NCBI RefSeq assembly: GCF_017368455.1
Contig: NZ_JAFNJU010000002.1
Span: 186,001 to 250,000 of the forward strand
Origin: Proteiniclasticum aestuarii
GTDB taxonomy: Bacteria > Bacillota > Clostridia > Clostridiales > Clostridiaceae
Length of the DNA stretch: 64,000 nt
Direction of reading: 5' to 3'
Shown piece after piece: positions 17,936-25,986 of this stretch; within the stretch, counting starts at the first letter, position 1, and the number at the start of each line of letters is the position of its first letter. Position numbers and translations under genes: made by a program. The notes beneath the pieces are model-generated. The model had not been told where the DNA came from, made no database searches, and worked only from the letters and a program-made list of their open reading frames with translations.

Positions 17936-19300
17936 CTAGAAGTTCAGCATCATTGCATCGAATGCTGCCTTGATTTCCTTGTAAGCTCCCTCAGCATCAG
18001 TTGGCTTTACTGATGACCAGGATAATACTGCGTTCTTCCATGTATCCCATACTGAACCCCATTCTGTGAACAGTGGTCTAGCTGGTGCATCTGCATAAGA
18101 AGCAAGTACGTTCTCGATGATGGCCTTATCGGAATCACTCAGTGAGGAATTCAGATATACATCTGCAGGAACGTTTTCCATGATCTTACCAGTTCCCTGG
18201 AAGAATTCAACTGCGAATTCAGGATTCATCAGTTCAGCGATGAACGCTTCAGCAAGAGCCATCTTTTCATCGTCGCCTTCATTTCTGGAGTTTACAGCGA
18301 TTCCCCAGCCACCTTTCCAGTGCTTCAGTGGCGCTCCATCGATGGTGATGGATCCAAGTGGCATAACTTCAAGGTCAGCGCCGTCTCCAGCCTGCTCTGA
18401 GAATGCACCTGCATCCCATGGTCCTGAGATTCTAAGAACCGCATTTCCACCTGTTGCGAACTGTTCGTCCATGTAACCCCAAGCAGCTTCAGCATCCCAC
18501 ATTGGCACGTTGGCTTCCTGTGTTGCCTTCCAGTATTCGAATACACCTTCCACTACAGCCTGCTTTTCTGGAGCAAGGTCTGCCCATTCAGCTGTGAAGT
18601 CGGAGTACAGTGTTCCGTCATCATTCATGCCAAGCATTTCGATGTCTCCGGAGTTTACTGCGGATACGCCGAACCATGCATCAAAGAAAGGAATGAGAAC
18701 CTGAAGACCTGCATCATTCAGTTCTACGGACTTAGTAAGGTCGATTCCCGCAGCTTCCGCATTGGCTGTGTTTGCATAGGCGATGAGTGTTTCGATGTTC
18801 ATTGGGAATGCAAGGTAATCTCCATCGATGTTGAAGTTTCCACCTAGACCTGCGTCATAGTCGTCAAAACCTCCAACCTTGTCAGCGATGGCCATTGCAT
18901 CGATTGGTGCAAGTGCTTCATTATCATTCAGTCCGTAGATTCTATCCGCTGGAATAGAGAATACGTCAGCTATGTCTTCGTTTGTTGGGTCTGTGCTGTC
19001 AAGAATGTCCAGCATATCGAAGGATCCTGTTTCTATGATCTCAACTGTTGCATCCGGATTCGCTTCATTAAATCTAGCAACCGCAGCATTATAGTATTCC
19101 ATCCAACCTGATTCAGCCTGAACTGTTATGGAACCTGTAAGACCACCTTCCGCTGGCTCTTCGGGTTCTTCTTCACCTTCTCCTGGTGTCTCTACAGGAG
19201 TTTCTCCTGGAGTTTCTTCTGGTGTTTCATCCTTTGTTCCGCATGCAGCTACTGAAAGCGTCAGCATAAGAGCAAGTACGAGGCTAGTGATTTTCTTCAT
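17936..19300 (-). CDS. malE: Maltodextrin-binding lipoprotein (MalE type)
   Basis: A 454-residue extracellular solute-binding protein of family 1. The signal peptide ends in a lipobox (LTLSVAACGTK, Cys at about residue 20). A Glu/Pro/Thr-rich linker (about 23-52) tethers the domain to the membrane. The core includes SITVQAESGWMEYYNAAVAR, ISGPWDAGAF and AMNIETLIAYANTANAEAAG-like segments typical of maltose-binding proteins. AGGAGG precedes the ATG. It is the first gene of the transport operon, downstream of a region with several palindromic operators and a cre-like site. Confidence 0.93.
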   Translation of the reverse strand: MKKITSLVLALMLTLSVAACGTKDETPEETPGETPVETPGEGEEEPEEPAEGGLTGSITVQAESGWMEYYNAAVARFNEANPDATVEIIETGSFDMLDILDSTDPTNEDIADVFSIPADRIYGLNDNEALAPIDAMAIADKVGGFDDYDAGLGGNFNIDGDYLAFPMNIETLIAYANTANAEAAGIDLTKSVELNDAGLQVLIPFFDAWFGVSAVNSGDIEMLGMNDDGTLYSDFTAEWADLAPEKQAVVEGVFEYWKATQEANVPMWDAEAAWGYMDEQFATGGNAVLRISGPWDAGAFSEQAGDGADLEVMPLGSITIDGAPLKHWKGGWGIAVNSRNEGDDEKMALAEAFIAELMNPEFAVEFFQGTGKIMENVPADVYLNSSLSDSDKAIIENVLASYADAPARPLFTEWGSVWDTWKNAVLSWSSVKPTDAEGAYKEIKAAFDAMMLNF

Positions 19301-19432
19301 TTTTTATCCTCCTAATACATTTGTATTTTGTTATGTATTGAATCAAATGCGTAACCGTTTACTTCTCAGTCAAAGAACAAGGGTAATTCCCTGGGATGAG
19401 CCTGCCAGAATGGACAAGGCAGTCTATCTTCG

Positions 19433-19448
19433 GTGCATACGCTTGCAC
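19433..19448. promoter_or_regulatory. LacI/MalR-type operator upstream of malE
   Basis: GTGCATACGCTTGCAC has GTGCA/TGCAC arms around a central CG, the same pattern as the site before the GH31 gene. It lies downstream of the -10 at 19485-19480, where bound repressor would block transcription. Confidence 0.65.
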
Positions 19449-19459
19449 AAAAACTAAAA

Positions 19460-19473
19460 TGAAAACGCTTTAC
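19460..19473. promoter_or_regulatory. cre-like site (catabolite control)
   Basis: TGAAAACGCTTTAC matches the CcpA cre consensus TGWAAACGNTTWCA except at the last two bases. It begins seven bases downstream of the malE -10 hexamer, so it covers the expected transcription start. Confidence 0.55.
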
Positions 19474-19549
19474 TCTTTGATTATACAGCTTAATTGTGGA
19501 AAAATCCAGTGAAAAAGAGAAAAAAGAGGATATTTCAGCGATTTTCCAA

Positions 19550-19563
19550 TGCTAGCGTTTGCA
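19550..19563. promoter_or_regulatory. Further LacI/MalR-type operator
   Basis: TGCTAGCGTTTGCA is a third, less symmetric copy of the TGCANNCGNTTGCA pattern, upstream of the malE promoter. Two sites on either side of a promoter would permit looping. Confidence 0.5.
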
Positions 19564-19642
19564 CTATACTGATGCAATCGCTGAAACCCTTGAATCCCAG
19601 CAGTTTCGCGCTGCTGTATTTCTCTTCTCATTCTGTGATTTT

Positions 19643-22033
19643 TTATACGGCCAGGGATTCCTCATCCTCTTCCGTGATGCTTGGAATGTTCCAGATCTCA
19701 TTGGCATATTCCACGATGGTACGGTCTGAAGAGAACTTCCCTGCAGAGGCCATGTTCAGGAATCCTTTTCTGTAGAACTCCAGCTGGTTCTTGTAGTCCT
19801 CATTGACTCTTTCCTGGGCTTCCACGTAGGCATCAAAGTCTCTGATGATGAAATAGTTGTCCGGATCATGCCACGATGCACCCTTGATCAGGGAATCATG
19901 CAGCTCCTTGAAGTTTTCTTCTGGTGCAAGGTCCAGTGTTCCATCGATTAAAGTGTTGACGATGGATTTCAGCACGGGATTTTTCTCCAGTTCCGCCTTC
20001 GGATCGTAGACAGCCTTCAGCTCTTCGATTTCCTCCACGGTGAGTCCGAAGATGTAGTTGTTCTCAAGACCCGCCTCTTCCACGATTTCCACATTGGCCC
20101 CGTCAAAGGTTCCTATGGTGGGCGCACCGTTTAACATGAACTTCATGTTTCCTGTTCCGGAAGCTTCCTTCCCAGCAGTGGAGATCTGTTCGGAAATGTC
20201 CGCAGCAGGGAAAAGCTTCTGCGCATAGGATACGCCGTAGTTTTCCACAAAGACCACCTTGATCTTTCCGTTAATATCCGCATCGTTGTTTACAACTTCT
20301 GCGATTTCATTGATGAACTTGATGATAGCCTTGGCTCTTGCATAGCCCGGAGCGGCTTTCGCACCGAAAATGAAGGTTCTTGGTTCCATGTCGAAATTCT
20401 TGTCGGTTTTCAGTCTGTTGTAGAGATACAGGATATGGAAGGCGTTTAAAAGCTGTCTCTTGTATTCATGCAGTCTCTTGATCTGGATGTCATAGATGGA
20501 GTTTTCATCAATCTCGATGCCTTCTCTTTCCTTGATGTATTCCTTCAGTTCCAGCTTCTTGGCTTTCTTGATTCTCATGAACCGCTCGATGATGGTATCA
20601 TCCTCTGCAAACTTCTTGAGCTTTGAAAGCTCGGAAAGCTCGGTGATCCATCCGTCATGACCCAGAAGCTCGGTGATGAACGCCGACAGCTCAGGATTGG
20701 ATTCCAGAAGCCATCTTCTCTGGGTGATACCGTTGGTCTTGTTGTTGAATCTTTCCGGGAACAGGTTATACCAGCCGGAAAGCTCCGTATCCTTCAGAAT
20801 ATTCGTGTGAAGCTGCGCCACGCCGTTTACGGAATGGGTTCCGTATATGGAAAGCCATGCCATCTTGATGTTTCCTTCGGATATGATCTCAAATTCACTG
20901 ATTTCCTTCTCTGTCAGTCCCTTGTCTGCCAGCTGCCTGCTCAGCATGTTGTCGATCTTCACGATGATGGCATAGACTTCAGGAAGAATCTTCTTGTAGA
21001 GCTTCACGGACCACTGCTCCAGCGCTTCCTTCAGGATGGTGTGGTTGGTGTAGGCAAAGGTATCCACTGCGATGTCGAAGGCATTCTTGAAAGAAACCCC
21101 TTCCTTTCCGAGAAGCCTGATGAGCTCTGGAATGGCCACAGCAGGATGGGTGTCATTGAGCTGCACCGCATGGAGTCTGCTGAACTCTGTGAAGTCTTTG
21201 TGATCCTTCTTGTAGGTCCTGATGAGATCCTGCAGGGAAGCGGATACGAAGAAGTACTGCTGCTTCAGTCTCAGAATCTTTCCGGATTCCATGGAATCGT
21301 TGGGATAAAGGACTTTGGAGATGTTCTCCGCATCGTTCTTCTCCTTCACGGCCTTATCGTACATCTGATTGTTGAAGGCTGTGAAGTTGAACTCCGTGAT
21401 GGCTTCAGACTGCCACAGTCTCAGGGTGTTGATGGTCTCTCCCGAGAAGCCCACCACCGGGGTGTCGTAAGGCACCGCATAGACGCTCTGATCCTTGAAG
21501 TCCACGACGACCTTTTCATCCTGGCGCCGGATGGACCAGCTGTCGCCATGCTCCAGCCACTTGTCCCCTTCTTCCACCTGATAGCCTTCCACGAACTTCT
21601 GCTCGAAGATGCCGTAGTTGTACCTAATGCCGTATCCGGTGAGGGAGTAGTTCATGGTGGCGCCGGAATCCAGGAAGCAGGCAGCCAGTCTCCCCAGACC
21701 GCCGTTTCCAAGTCCCGCATCGCTTTCCGCTTCTTCCAGGGCGTTGTAGTCCATACCCATGGAGGAAAGCATTTCCTTCACTTCACTCATATATCCCAGG
21801 TTGATCAGGTTGTTGGAAAGGGCACGTCCCATGAGAAACTCCGCAGAAAGGTAGTATGCTTTCTTCTTTCCTTCGAATTTCTCTTCAGAAGCCTTCCATT
21901 TAGGCAGAATGTCTTCCATCAGCGCTTTGGAGAACACCGTATACCTCTCCTTGTTGTTCAGTTCCTTAAGTTCTCTTCCATAGGTAGTGAGGGCATAGCC
22001 CTTCATTCTCATTGTCAGCATTTCTTTGTTCAT
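19643..22033 (-). CDS. glgP: Glycogen/maltodextrin phosphorylase
   Basis: A 796-residue GT35 phosphorylase, which releases glucose-1-phosphate from alpha-1,4-glucans. Family landmarks are YLSAEFLMGRALSNNLINLG, ESDAGLGNGGLGRLAACFLD, and the pyridoxal-phosphate segment EASGTGNMKFMLNGAPTIGT, whose Lys forms the Schiff base. Length is typical. It is the last gene of the GH31-malQ-glgP unit, only 6 bp after malQ, with GGGAG ten bases before its ATG. The operon context points to maltodextrin breakdown (malP-like) rather than glycogen, but the symbol cannot be settled by sequence. Confidence 0.95.
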   Translation of the reverse strand: MNKEMLTMRMKGYALTTYGRELKELNNKERYTVFSKALMEDILPKWKASEEKFEGKKKAYYLSAEFLMGRALSNNLINLGYMSEVKEMLSSMGMDYNALEEAESDAGLGNGGLGRLAACFLDSGATMNYSLTGYGIRYNYGIFEQKFVEGYQVEEGDKWLEHGDSWSIRRQDEKVVVDFKDQSVYAVPYDTPVVGFSGETINTLRLWQSEAITEFNFTAFNNQMYDKAVKEKNDAENISKVLYPNDSMESGKILRLKQQYFFVSASLQDLIRTYKKDHKDFTEFSRLHAVQLNDTHPAVAIPELIRLLGKEGVSFKNAFDIAVDTFAYTNHTILKEALEQWSVKLYKKILPEVYAIIVKIDNMLSRQLADKGLTEKEISEFEIISEGNIKMAWLSIYGTHSVNGVAQLHTNILKDTELSGWYNLFPERFNNKTNGITQRRWLLESNPELSAFITELLGHDGWITELSELSKLKKFAEDDTIIERFMRIKKAKKLELKEYIKEREGIEIDENSIYDIQIKRLHEYKRQLLNAFHILYLYNRLKTDKNFDMEPRTFIFGAKAAPGYARAKAIIKFINEIAEVVNNDADINGKIKVVFVENYGVSYAQKLFPAADISEQISTAGKEASGTGNMKFMLNGAPTIGTFDGANVEIVEEAGLENNYIFGLTVEEIEELKAVYDPKAELEKNPVLKSIVNTLIDGTLDLAPEENFKELHDSLIKGASWHDPDNYFIIRDFDAYVEAQERVNEDYKNQLEFYRKGFLNMASAGKFSSDRTIVEYANEIWNIPSITEEDEESLAV

Positions 22034-22039
22034 TCTTAT

Positions 22040-23518
22040 TTATCTCCCATACATTCTAGTCAGTTTTGCTATTTTCTCGGCCAGCCGATCCGTCAGTTCA
22101 TTTTCCTTCATTCTCCAGATCCAGTTGGTGCCCAGGGTGGAAGGGATGTTCATCCTTGCTTCGTTGCCCAGTCCCAGGAAATCCTGCATGGGAATGATGC
22201 AAAGGTCCGCAACAGAGCTGTAGGCTCCCCGGATGAATCCCCAGTTGATGCCTTCCTCGTAGCTCAGCTTGAGGTATTTCCCTGCATAGGCCATGTCTTC
22301 GGGCTTCACCGTTCTCACCCAGCCCATGATGGTTTCATTGTCGTGGGTACCGGTGTACACCACGGCATTGCGCTCATAGGTATGAGGCAGATAGTCTGAT
22401 TCCTCTCTGGGGTCGAAGGCGAACTGGAGCACTTTCATGCCCGGATAGCCCGTTTCCCGGATCAGCTCATGGACTTCTTCTGTAAGAAAGCCCAGATCTT
22501 CCGCGATGATGTCCAGCTCACCCAGCTCCTCTTTCACTTTCTTAAAGAGCTTCATGCCCGGTCCCTTGGTCCACTGACCATGCACTGCTGTCTCAGAACC
22601 GCTCTTGATCTCCCAGTAGGCCTCAAAGCCCCTGAAGTGATCGATTCTCACCACGTCATAGATTTCGAAGCTGGCGCGGATTCTTTCGATCCACCACCTG
22701 TATCCGTCCTCCTCCATGGCTTCCCAGTTGTAGATGGGATTTCCCCAGAGCTGCCCGGTTTCAGAGAAGGCGTCAGGAGGACATCCCGCCACGGTGATGG
22801 GTTCAAACTGATCATTCACCTTGAAGAGACTGCTGTTTCCCCAGACGTCCGAGCTGTCTTCTGCCACATAGATGGGGATATCCCCGATGATCCGGATGTT
22901 CTTGTCATTGGCGTAGTTTTTCAGCTTCTTCCACTGTCTGAAGAAATAGTACTGGATGAACACATGGAAATACATATCCTTCTCATGGGTCCTCTCAAAC
23001 TCCAGCACTGCCTCGGAATGAATGTCCTTGTACTTCGACGGCCATCTGAGCCAGGAGACCCCCTTGTGCTCAGCCTTGATGGCCATGAAGAGCGCATAGT
23101 CCCGGAGCCATCCCTTCTCTTCCTCATAGAAAGCCCTAAGTTCGCTGCCCATGGTTCTGTAGGCTCTTTTGTAGGCACGCCTTAAGAGCTCCATCTTGTT
23201 TCTGTAGAGAATGCCGTAGTCCACTTTTTCGGGATCGTCACCCAAAGGCAGATTCTCCAGTTCCTCCCGTTCAATGAAGCCCTGGCTCAGAAGCTCGCTG
23301 AGGTCGATGAAGTACGGATTGCCCGCAAAGGCGGAAAAGTTCTGGTAGGGTGAATCTCCGTAGCCTGTGATGCCCAGAGGCAGAATCTGCCATTCTCTCT
23401 GGCTCGCTCTGTCCAGGAAATCCACGAATTCATAGGCGCCTTTCCCGAAATCCCCGATTCCATAGGGACCGGGAAGGCTTGAAATGTGCATCAGTATTCC
23501 ACTTGATCTTTTTTTCAT
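22040..23518 (-). CDS. malQ: 4-alpha-glucanotransferase (amylomaltase), GH77
   Basis: A 492-residue amylomaltase that transfers glucan chains between maltodextrins, releasing glucose. The N-terminus MKKRSSGILMHISSLPGPYG and segments VRIDHFRGFEAYWEI (nucleophile Asp), IIAEDLGFLTEEV (acid/base Glu) and YTGTHDNETIMGW are classic GH77. Its ATG follows the GH31 stop by 28 bp and lacks a clear ribosome site, unlike its neighbours, so it may depend on coupling. It works with the phosphorylase downstream in the standard maltodextrin pathway. Confidence 0.95.
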   Translation of the reverse strand: MKKRSSGILMHISSLPGPYGIGDFGKGAYEFVDFLDRASQREWQILPLGITGYGDSPYQNFSAFAGNPYFIDLSELLSQGFIEREELENLPLGDDPEKVDYGILYRNKMELLRRAYKRAYRTMGSELRAFYEEEKGWLRDYALFMAIKAEHKGVSWLRWPSKYKDIHSEAVLEFERTHEKDMYFHVFIQYYFFRQWKKLKNYANDKNIRIIGDIPIYVAEDSSDVWGNSSLFKVNDQFEPITVAGCPPDAFSETGQLWGNPIYNWEAMEEDGYRWWIERIRASFEIYDVVRIDHFRGFEAYWEIKSGSETAVHGQWTKGPGMKLFKKVKEELGELDIIAEDLGFLTEEVHELIRETGYPGMKVLQFAFDPREESDYLPHTYERNAVVYTGTHDNETIMGWVRTVKPEDMAYAGKYLKLSYEEGINWGFIRGAYSSVADLCIIPMQDFLGLGNEARMNIPSTLGTNWIWRMKENELTDRLAEKIAKLTRMYGR

Positions 23519-23546
23519 GTAGAGCGGTATGAACCAGTTTCTGATT

Positions 23547-25691
23547 CTATACCTGCACCTCCTTCGTTATACTGTTCTCGTCCCCATCCATGAGGGTAAA
23601 GATTACTTTCTCAATGTTCGGATTCTCATTTCTGACGCTGACCTTGATGTCTCCATCCTCGTCTCTTCTTGCAGAAAACTCCGTTTTATAGACCATGCCG
23701 TCCTCATAGCCGTAGCTCGTGCCGTCATCGTCATAGAGGGTGTAGAAAGCCTCCGTCTCCAGGTATCCCACTAGATGGATGACCTTCATGGAAAGATCCT
23801 TCACGCTTCTGCCTGGAGCGATATAGGGCATCATTCTGTTTCTTCGAAGGAAGAATTTCAGATCCTCCATCCCGTAGGAAAGATACGTGACTCCTGCCTT
23901 TGCTGCAGAGAGTCTCACCTCATCCTCCCTGAAGGAAACCAGCGCCATGTCTTCAGGAAGATAGACGTATCTTCCTCTGGCATTGGACTTCACCACCGGG
24001 GCAATCATCAGCTCTTCTCCCAGAAGCAGCTGGTCTTCGGCCTGGAGCGCTTCCTCTCCGAAATATTCGAAGGAAAGGGGGGTGAACATCATGGAGCCGT
24101 CCTCGTAGGATTTCAGCATTTCCGAGTACAGATAGGGAAGAATGCTGTATCTCGCCTTGATGAGATGCCGGTTGTATGCCGTGACCTTCTCTCCGAAGGC
24201 ATAGGGCTCCTGGAAGGCGCATCCGATGGCTGAATGGTTTCGAAGAAGCGGTGTGAAGATGGAAAACTGCATCCAGCGCGTCAGAAGCTCCCCGCTGGCA
24301 TTTCCGCCGAAGCCACCTGTGTCTGCCCCCACATAGTAGAAGCCCGACATGTTGAGGGCGGGCAGCATCTTCACATTCAGGTCCAGATGACTCCACCAGG
24401 AACTGTTGTCCCCGGTCCAGATGCCGCTGTATCGGTGCATGCCGATGGAGGAGGCTCTTGAAATGAGCACATGACGTTTGCCCAGATGTTTTCTCAGCCC
24501 TTCTGATGCGGATACGGTCATCTGGAAGCCATAGAGATTATGCACCTCTTCATTGCTGTATCTTTTTCCATCAATCTCATGATAGAACCTTCTGTAGTAT
24601 TCGTCCCTGTTGCCGATGTTCATGAATTTGTCCCGCAGCGCGAAGAACGGCATGACGCCGAGATTCTGTCCCTTGGCTTCTATGGCTGCCTCGATGCCTT
24701 CCGACAGGGAGGTCTCGTCATAGAAGATGGCCGGTTCATTCATATCGTTCCAGACCCCTTCGATGCCCAGGTCTGTGAGAAACTGGTACTTGTCTCCGAA
24801 CCAGGCTCGGGTGGACTCCTGAAGAAAATCAGGAAAGTGGACCTTTCCAGGCCACACGGCCGCCACATAGGGTTTGCCGCTTTCGTCTTTCACGAAATGA
24901 TTCCCTGCCACGCCTTCGTCATAAACATCATATCCTTCTTCCATCTTCACGCCGGCATCGATGATGGGAATGAGGCGTACCCCATCCTCCTTGAGATCAC
25001 TCACCAGGGTCCTGAAATTCGGGAACCTGTCTCCAGATAAGGAGAAGTCCTTGAAATCATCCATGTAGTCCAGATCCAGATAGATTCCATCCAACGGAAT
25101 ATCCTTTTCTCTGAAGGTCTCATAGACTTTCCGGATGTCCTCCTCTGTTTCGTATCCCCATCTGGACTGGAAAAAGCCCAGGCCCCATTTGGGTGGCATG
25201 TAAGGTTTCCCGATGACTGCATGGAAGTTCACCACGATGTCCTTCAGGGAATCTCCCTCGATGATGTAGAGGGTGAAGTCCTCTCCATGGATGTCGATGG
25301 TAAAAAGATCCATGTCCGTGAAGCCCACATCGTATCGGATTCTGGAAGGAAAATCGATGAAGAAGCCTGTGGCCACATCATCATCCTCCAGAATGAAGAA
25401 GTTGTGCGCCCCGTAGAGAGTCGTCTTGTCTTCATGATGCAGCGGATCATCTGTGCAGTAGGACTCGTATTGTCTTCCTCTTTTATTGATTCCACCCAGA
25501 TTGGGCCCCAGCCCGTAGACTCTGTCATGCTTTGTGAGGCTGAATGAAATGGAACCATACCCCTTTTCCACATGCACTTCCAGAGGAAGTTCCTGATGAC
25601 CATAGGTTTTTTCTCCTTGGATGATCCCTGTTTCCACAGGGTCTCCGAAGGTGTATCCGGTGACATGTTTCGTAAGCTTGAATGCGCTCAT
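23547..25691 (-). CDS. Alpha-glucosidase, GH31
   Basis: A 714-residue family 31 glycosidase that would release glucose from the non-reducing end of maltose or isomaltose-type oligosaccharides. The nucleophile motif is GVWNDMNEPAIF (about 327), and the acid/base Asp is in SGIWTGDNSSWWSHL (about 425). GADTGGFGGN and LRNHSAIG follow as usual. The N-terminal domain carries the GLGPNLGGINKRG segment. There is no signal peptide, so it acts inside the cell. It heads the operon with malQ and glgP and lies downstream of a clear promoter and operator. Confidence 0.93.
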   Translation of the reverse strand: MSAFKLTKHVTGYTFGDPVETGIIQGEKTYGHQELPLEVHVEKGYGSISFSLTKHDRVYGLGPNLGGINKRGRQYESYCTDDPLHHEDKTTLYGAHNFFILEDDDVATGFFIDFPSRIRYDVGFTDMDLFTIDIHGEDFTLYIIEGDSLKDIVVNFHAVIGKPYMPPKWGLGFFQSRWGYETEEDIRKVYETFREKDIPLDGIYLDLDYMDDFKDFSLSGDRFPNFRTLVSDLKEDGVRLIPIIDAGVKMEEGYDVYDEGVAGNHFVKDESGKPYVAAVWPGKVHFPDFLQESTRAWFGDKYQFLTDLGIEGVWNDMNEPAIFYDETSLSEGIEAAIEAKGQNLGVMPFFALRDKFMNIGNRDEYYRRFYHEIDGKRYSNEEVHNLYGFQMTVSASEGLRKHLGKRHVLISRASSIGMHRYSGIWTGDNSSWWSHLDLNVKMLPALNMSGFYYVGADTGGFGGNASGELLTRWMQFSIFTPLLRNHSAIGCAFQEPYAFGEKVTAYNRHLIKARYSILPYLYSEMLKSYEDGSMMFTPLSFEYFGEEALQAEDQLLLGEELMIAPVVKSNARGRYVYLPEDMALVSFREDEVRLSAAKAGVTYLSYGMEDLKFFLRRNRMMPYIAPGRSVKDLSMKVIHLVGYLETEAFYTLYDDDGTSYGYEDGMVYKTEFSARRDEDGDIKVSVRNENPNIEKVIFTLMDGDENSITKEVQV

Positions 25692-25711
25692 TTGAACCTC
25701 CAGATTATCTG

Positions 25712-25725
25712 TGCAACCGCTTGCA
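25712..25725. promoter_or_regulatory. LacI/MalR-type operator of the GH31-malQ-glgP operon
   Basis: TGCAACCGCTTGCA, extended to GTGCAA/TTGCAC arms at 25711-25726. It lies between the promoter and the GH31 ribosome site and matches the sites upstream of malE. This links the two operons to one regulator, presumably the LacI protein encoded at 12149-13177. Confidence 0.7.
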
Positions 25726-25741
25726 CTAATTTCTTAACTCC

Positions 25742-25769
25742 ATTATAGTACAAAATCATCAAATGTAAA
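25742..25769 (-). promoter_or_regulatory. Promoter of the GH31-malQ-glgP operon
   Basis: On the minus strand, TTTACA (25769-25764), a 16-bp spacer and a perfect TATAAT (25747-25742). The operator lies just downstream. Confidence 0.7.
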
Positions 25770-25886
25770 GGTTATTACCAATTTTTGTCAATATCGCAAT
25801 CTTGCCTTTTGATATCACCATGGCAGTCCCATCCGCATCTGGACAGGATCTGGAAGAATCCTCATCAGGAAAAAATGCGCAGAAAA

Positions 25887-25920
25887 ATACCTGGTTCGGA
25901 CTGTTCACCGATCCAGGTAT
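25887..25920 (-). terminator. Terminator of the permease/M28 fusion gene
   Basis: An 8-bp stem (25887-25894 with 25913-25920) ending in Ts on the minus strand, 67 bp after the stop at 25987. The rest of the 296-bp gap to the GH31 gene holds only that gene's promoter and operator. Confidence 0.7.
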
Positions 25921-25986
25921 GTAGTGCATCATTCATTATGAAAGTTTCATCAGCAGACGCTTGCTCCACTTCTATTTCACTGACGG

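Larger units (their letters stand above)
19301..19642 (-). promoter_or_regulatory. Control region of the maltodextrin transport operon
   Basis: A 342-bp gap between the glgP stop and malE start. A minus-strand -10 hexamer TATAAT lies at 19485-19480, with no good -35. Operator-like palindromes are at 19351-19362, 19433-19448 and 19550-19563, and a cre-like sequence at 19460-19473. A GC-rich 6-bp hairpin at 19598-19616 without a T run could end glgP transcription. An 11-bp inverted repeat (19533-19543 with 19576-19586) encloses the third operator. Confidence 0.7.

Noticed and set aside
20657-22399. A 580-codon open frame on the plus strand
   Set aside because: It lies antisense to the glycogen phosphorylase and malQ genes, has no recognisable domain and no ribosome site, and its His/Val/Leu-rich composition is that of a reverse-strand shadow.
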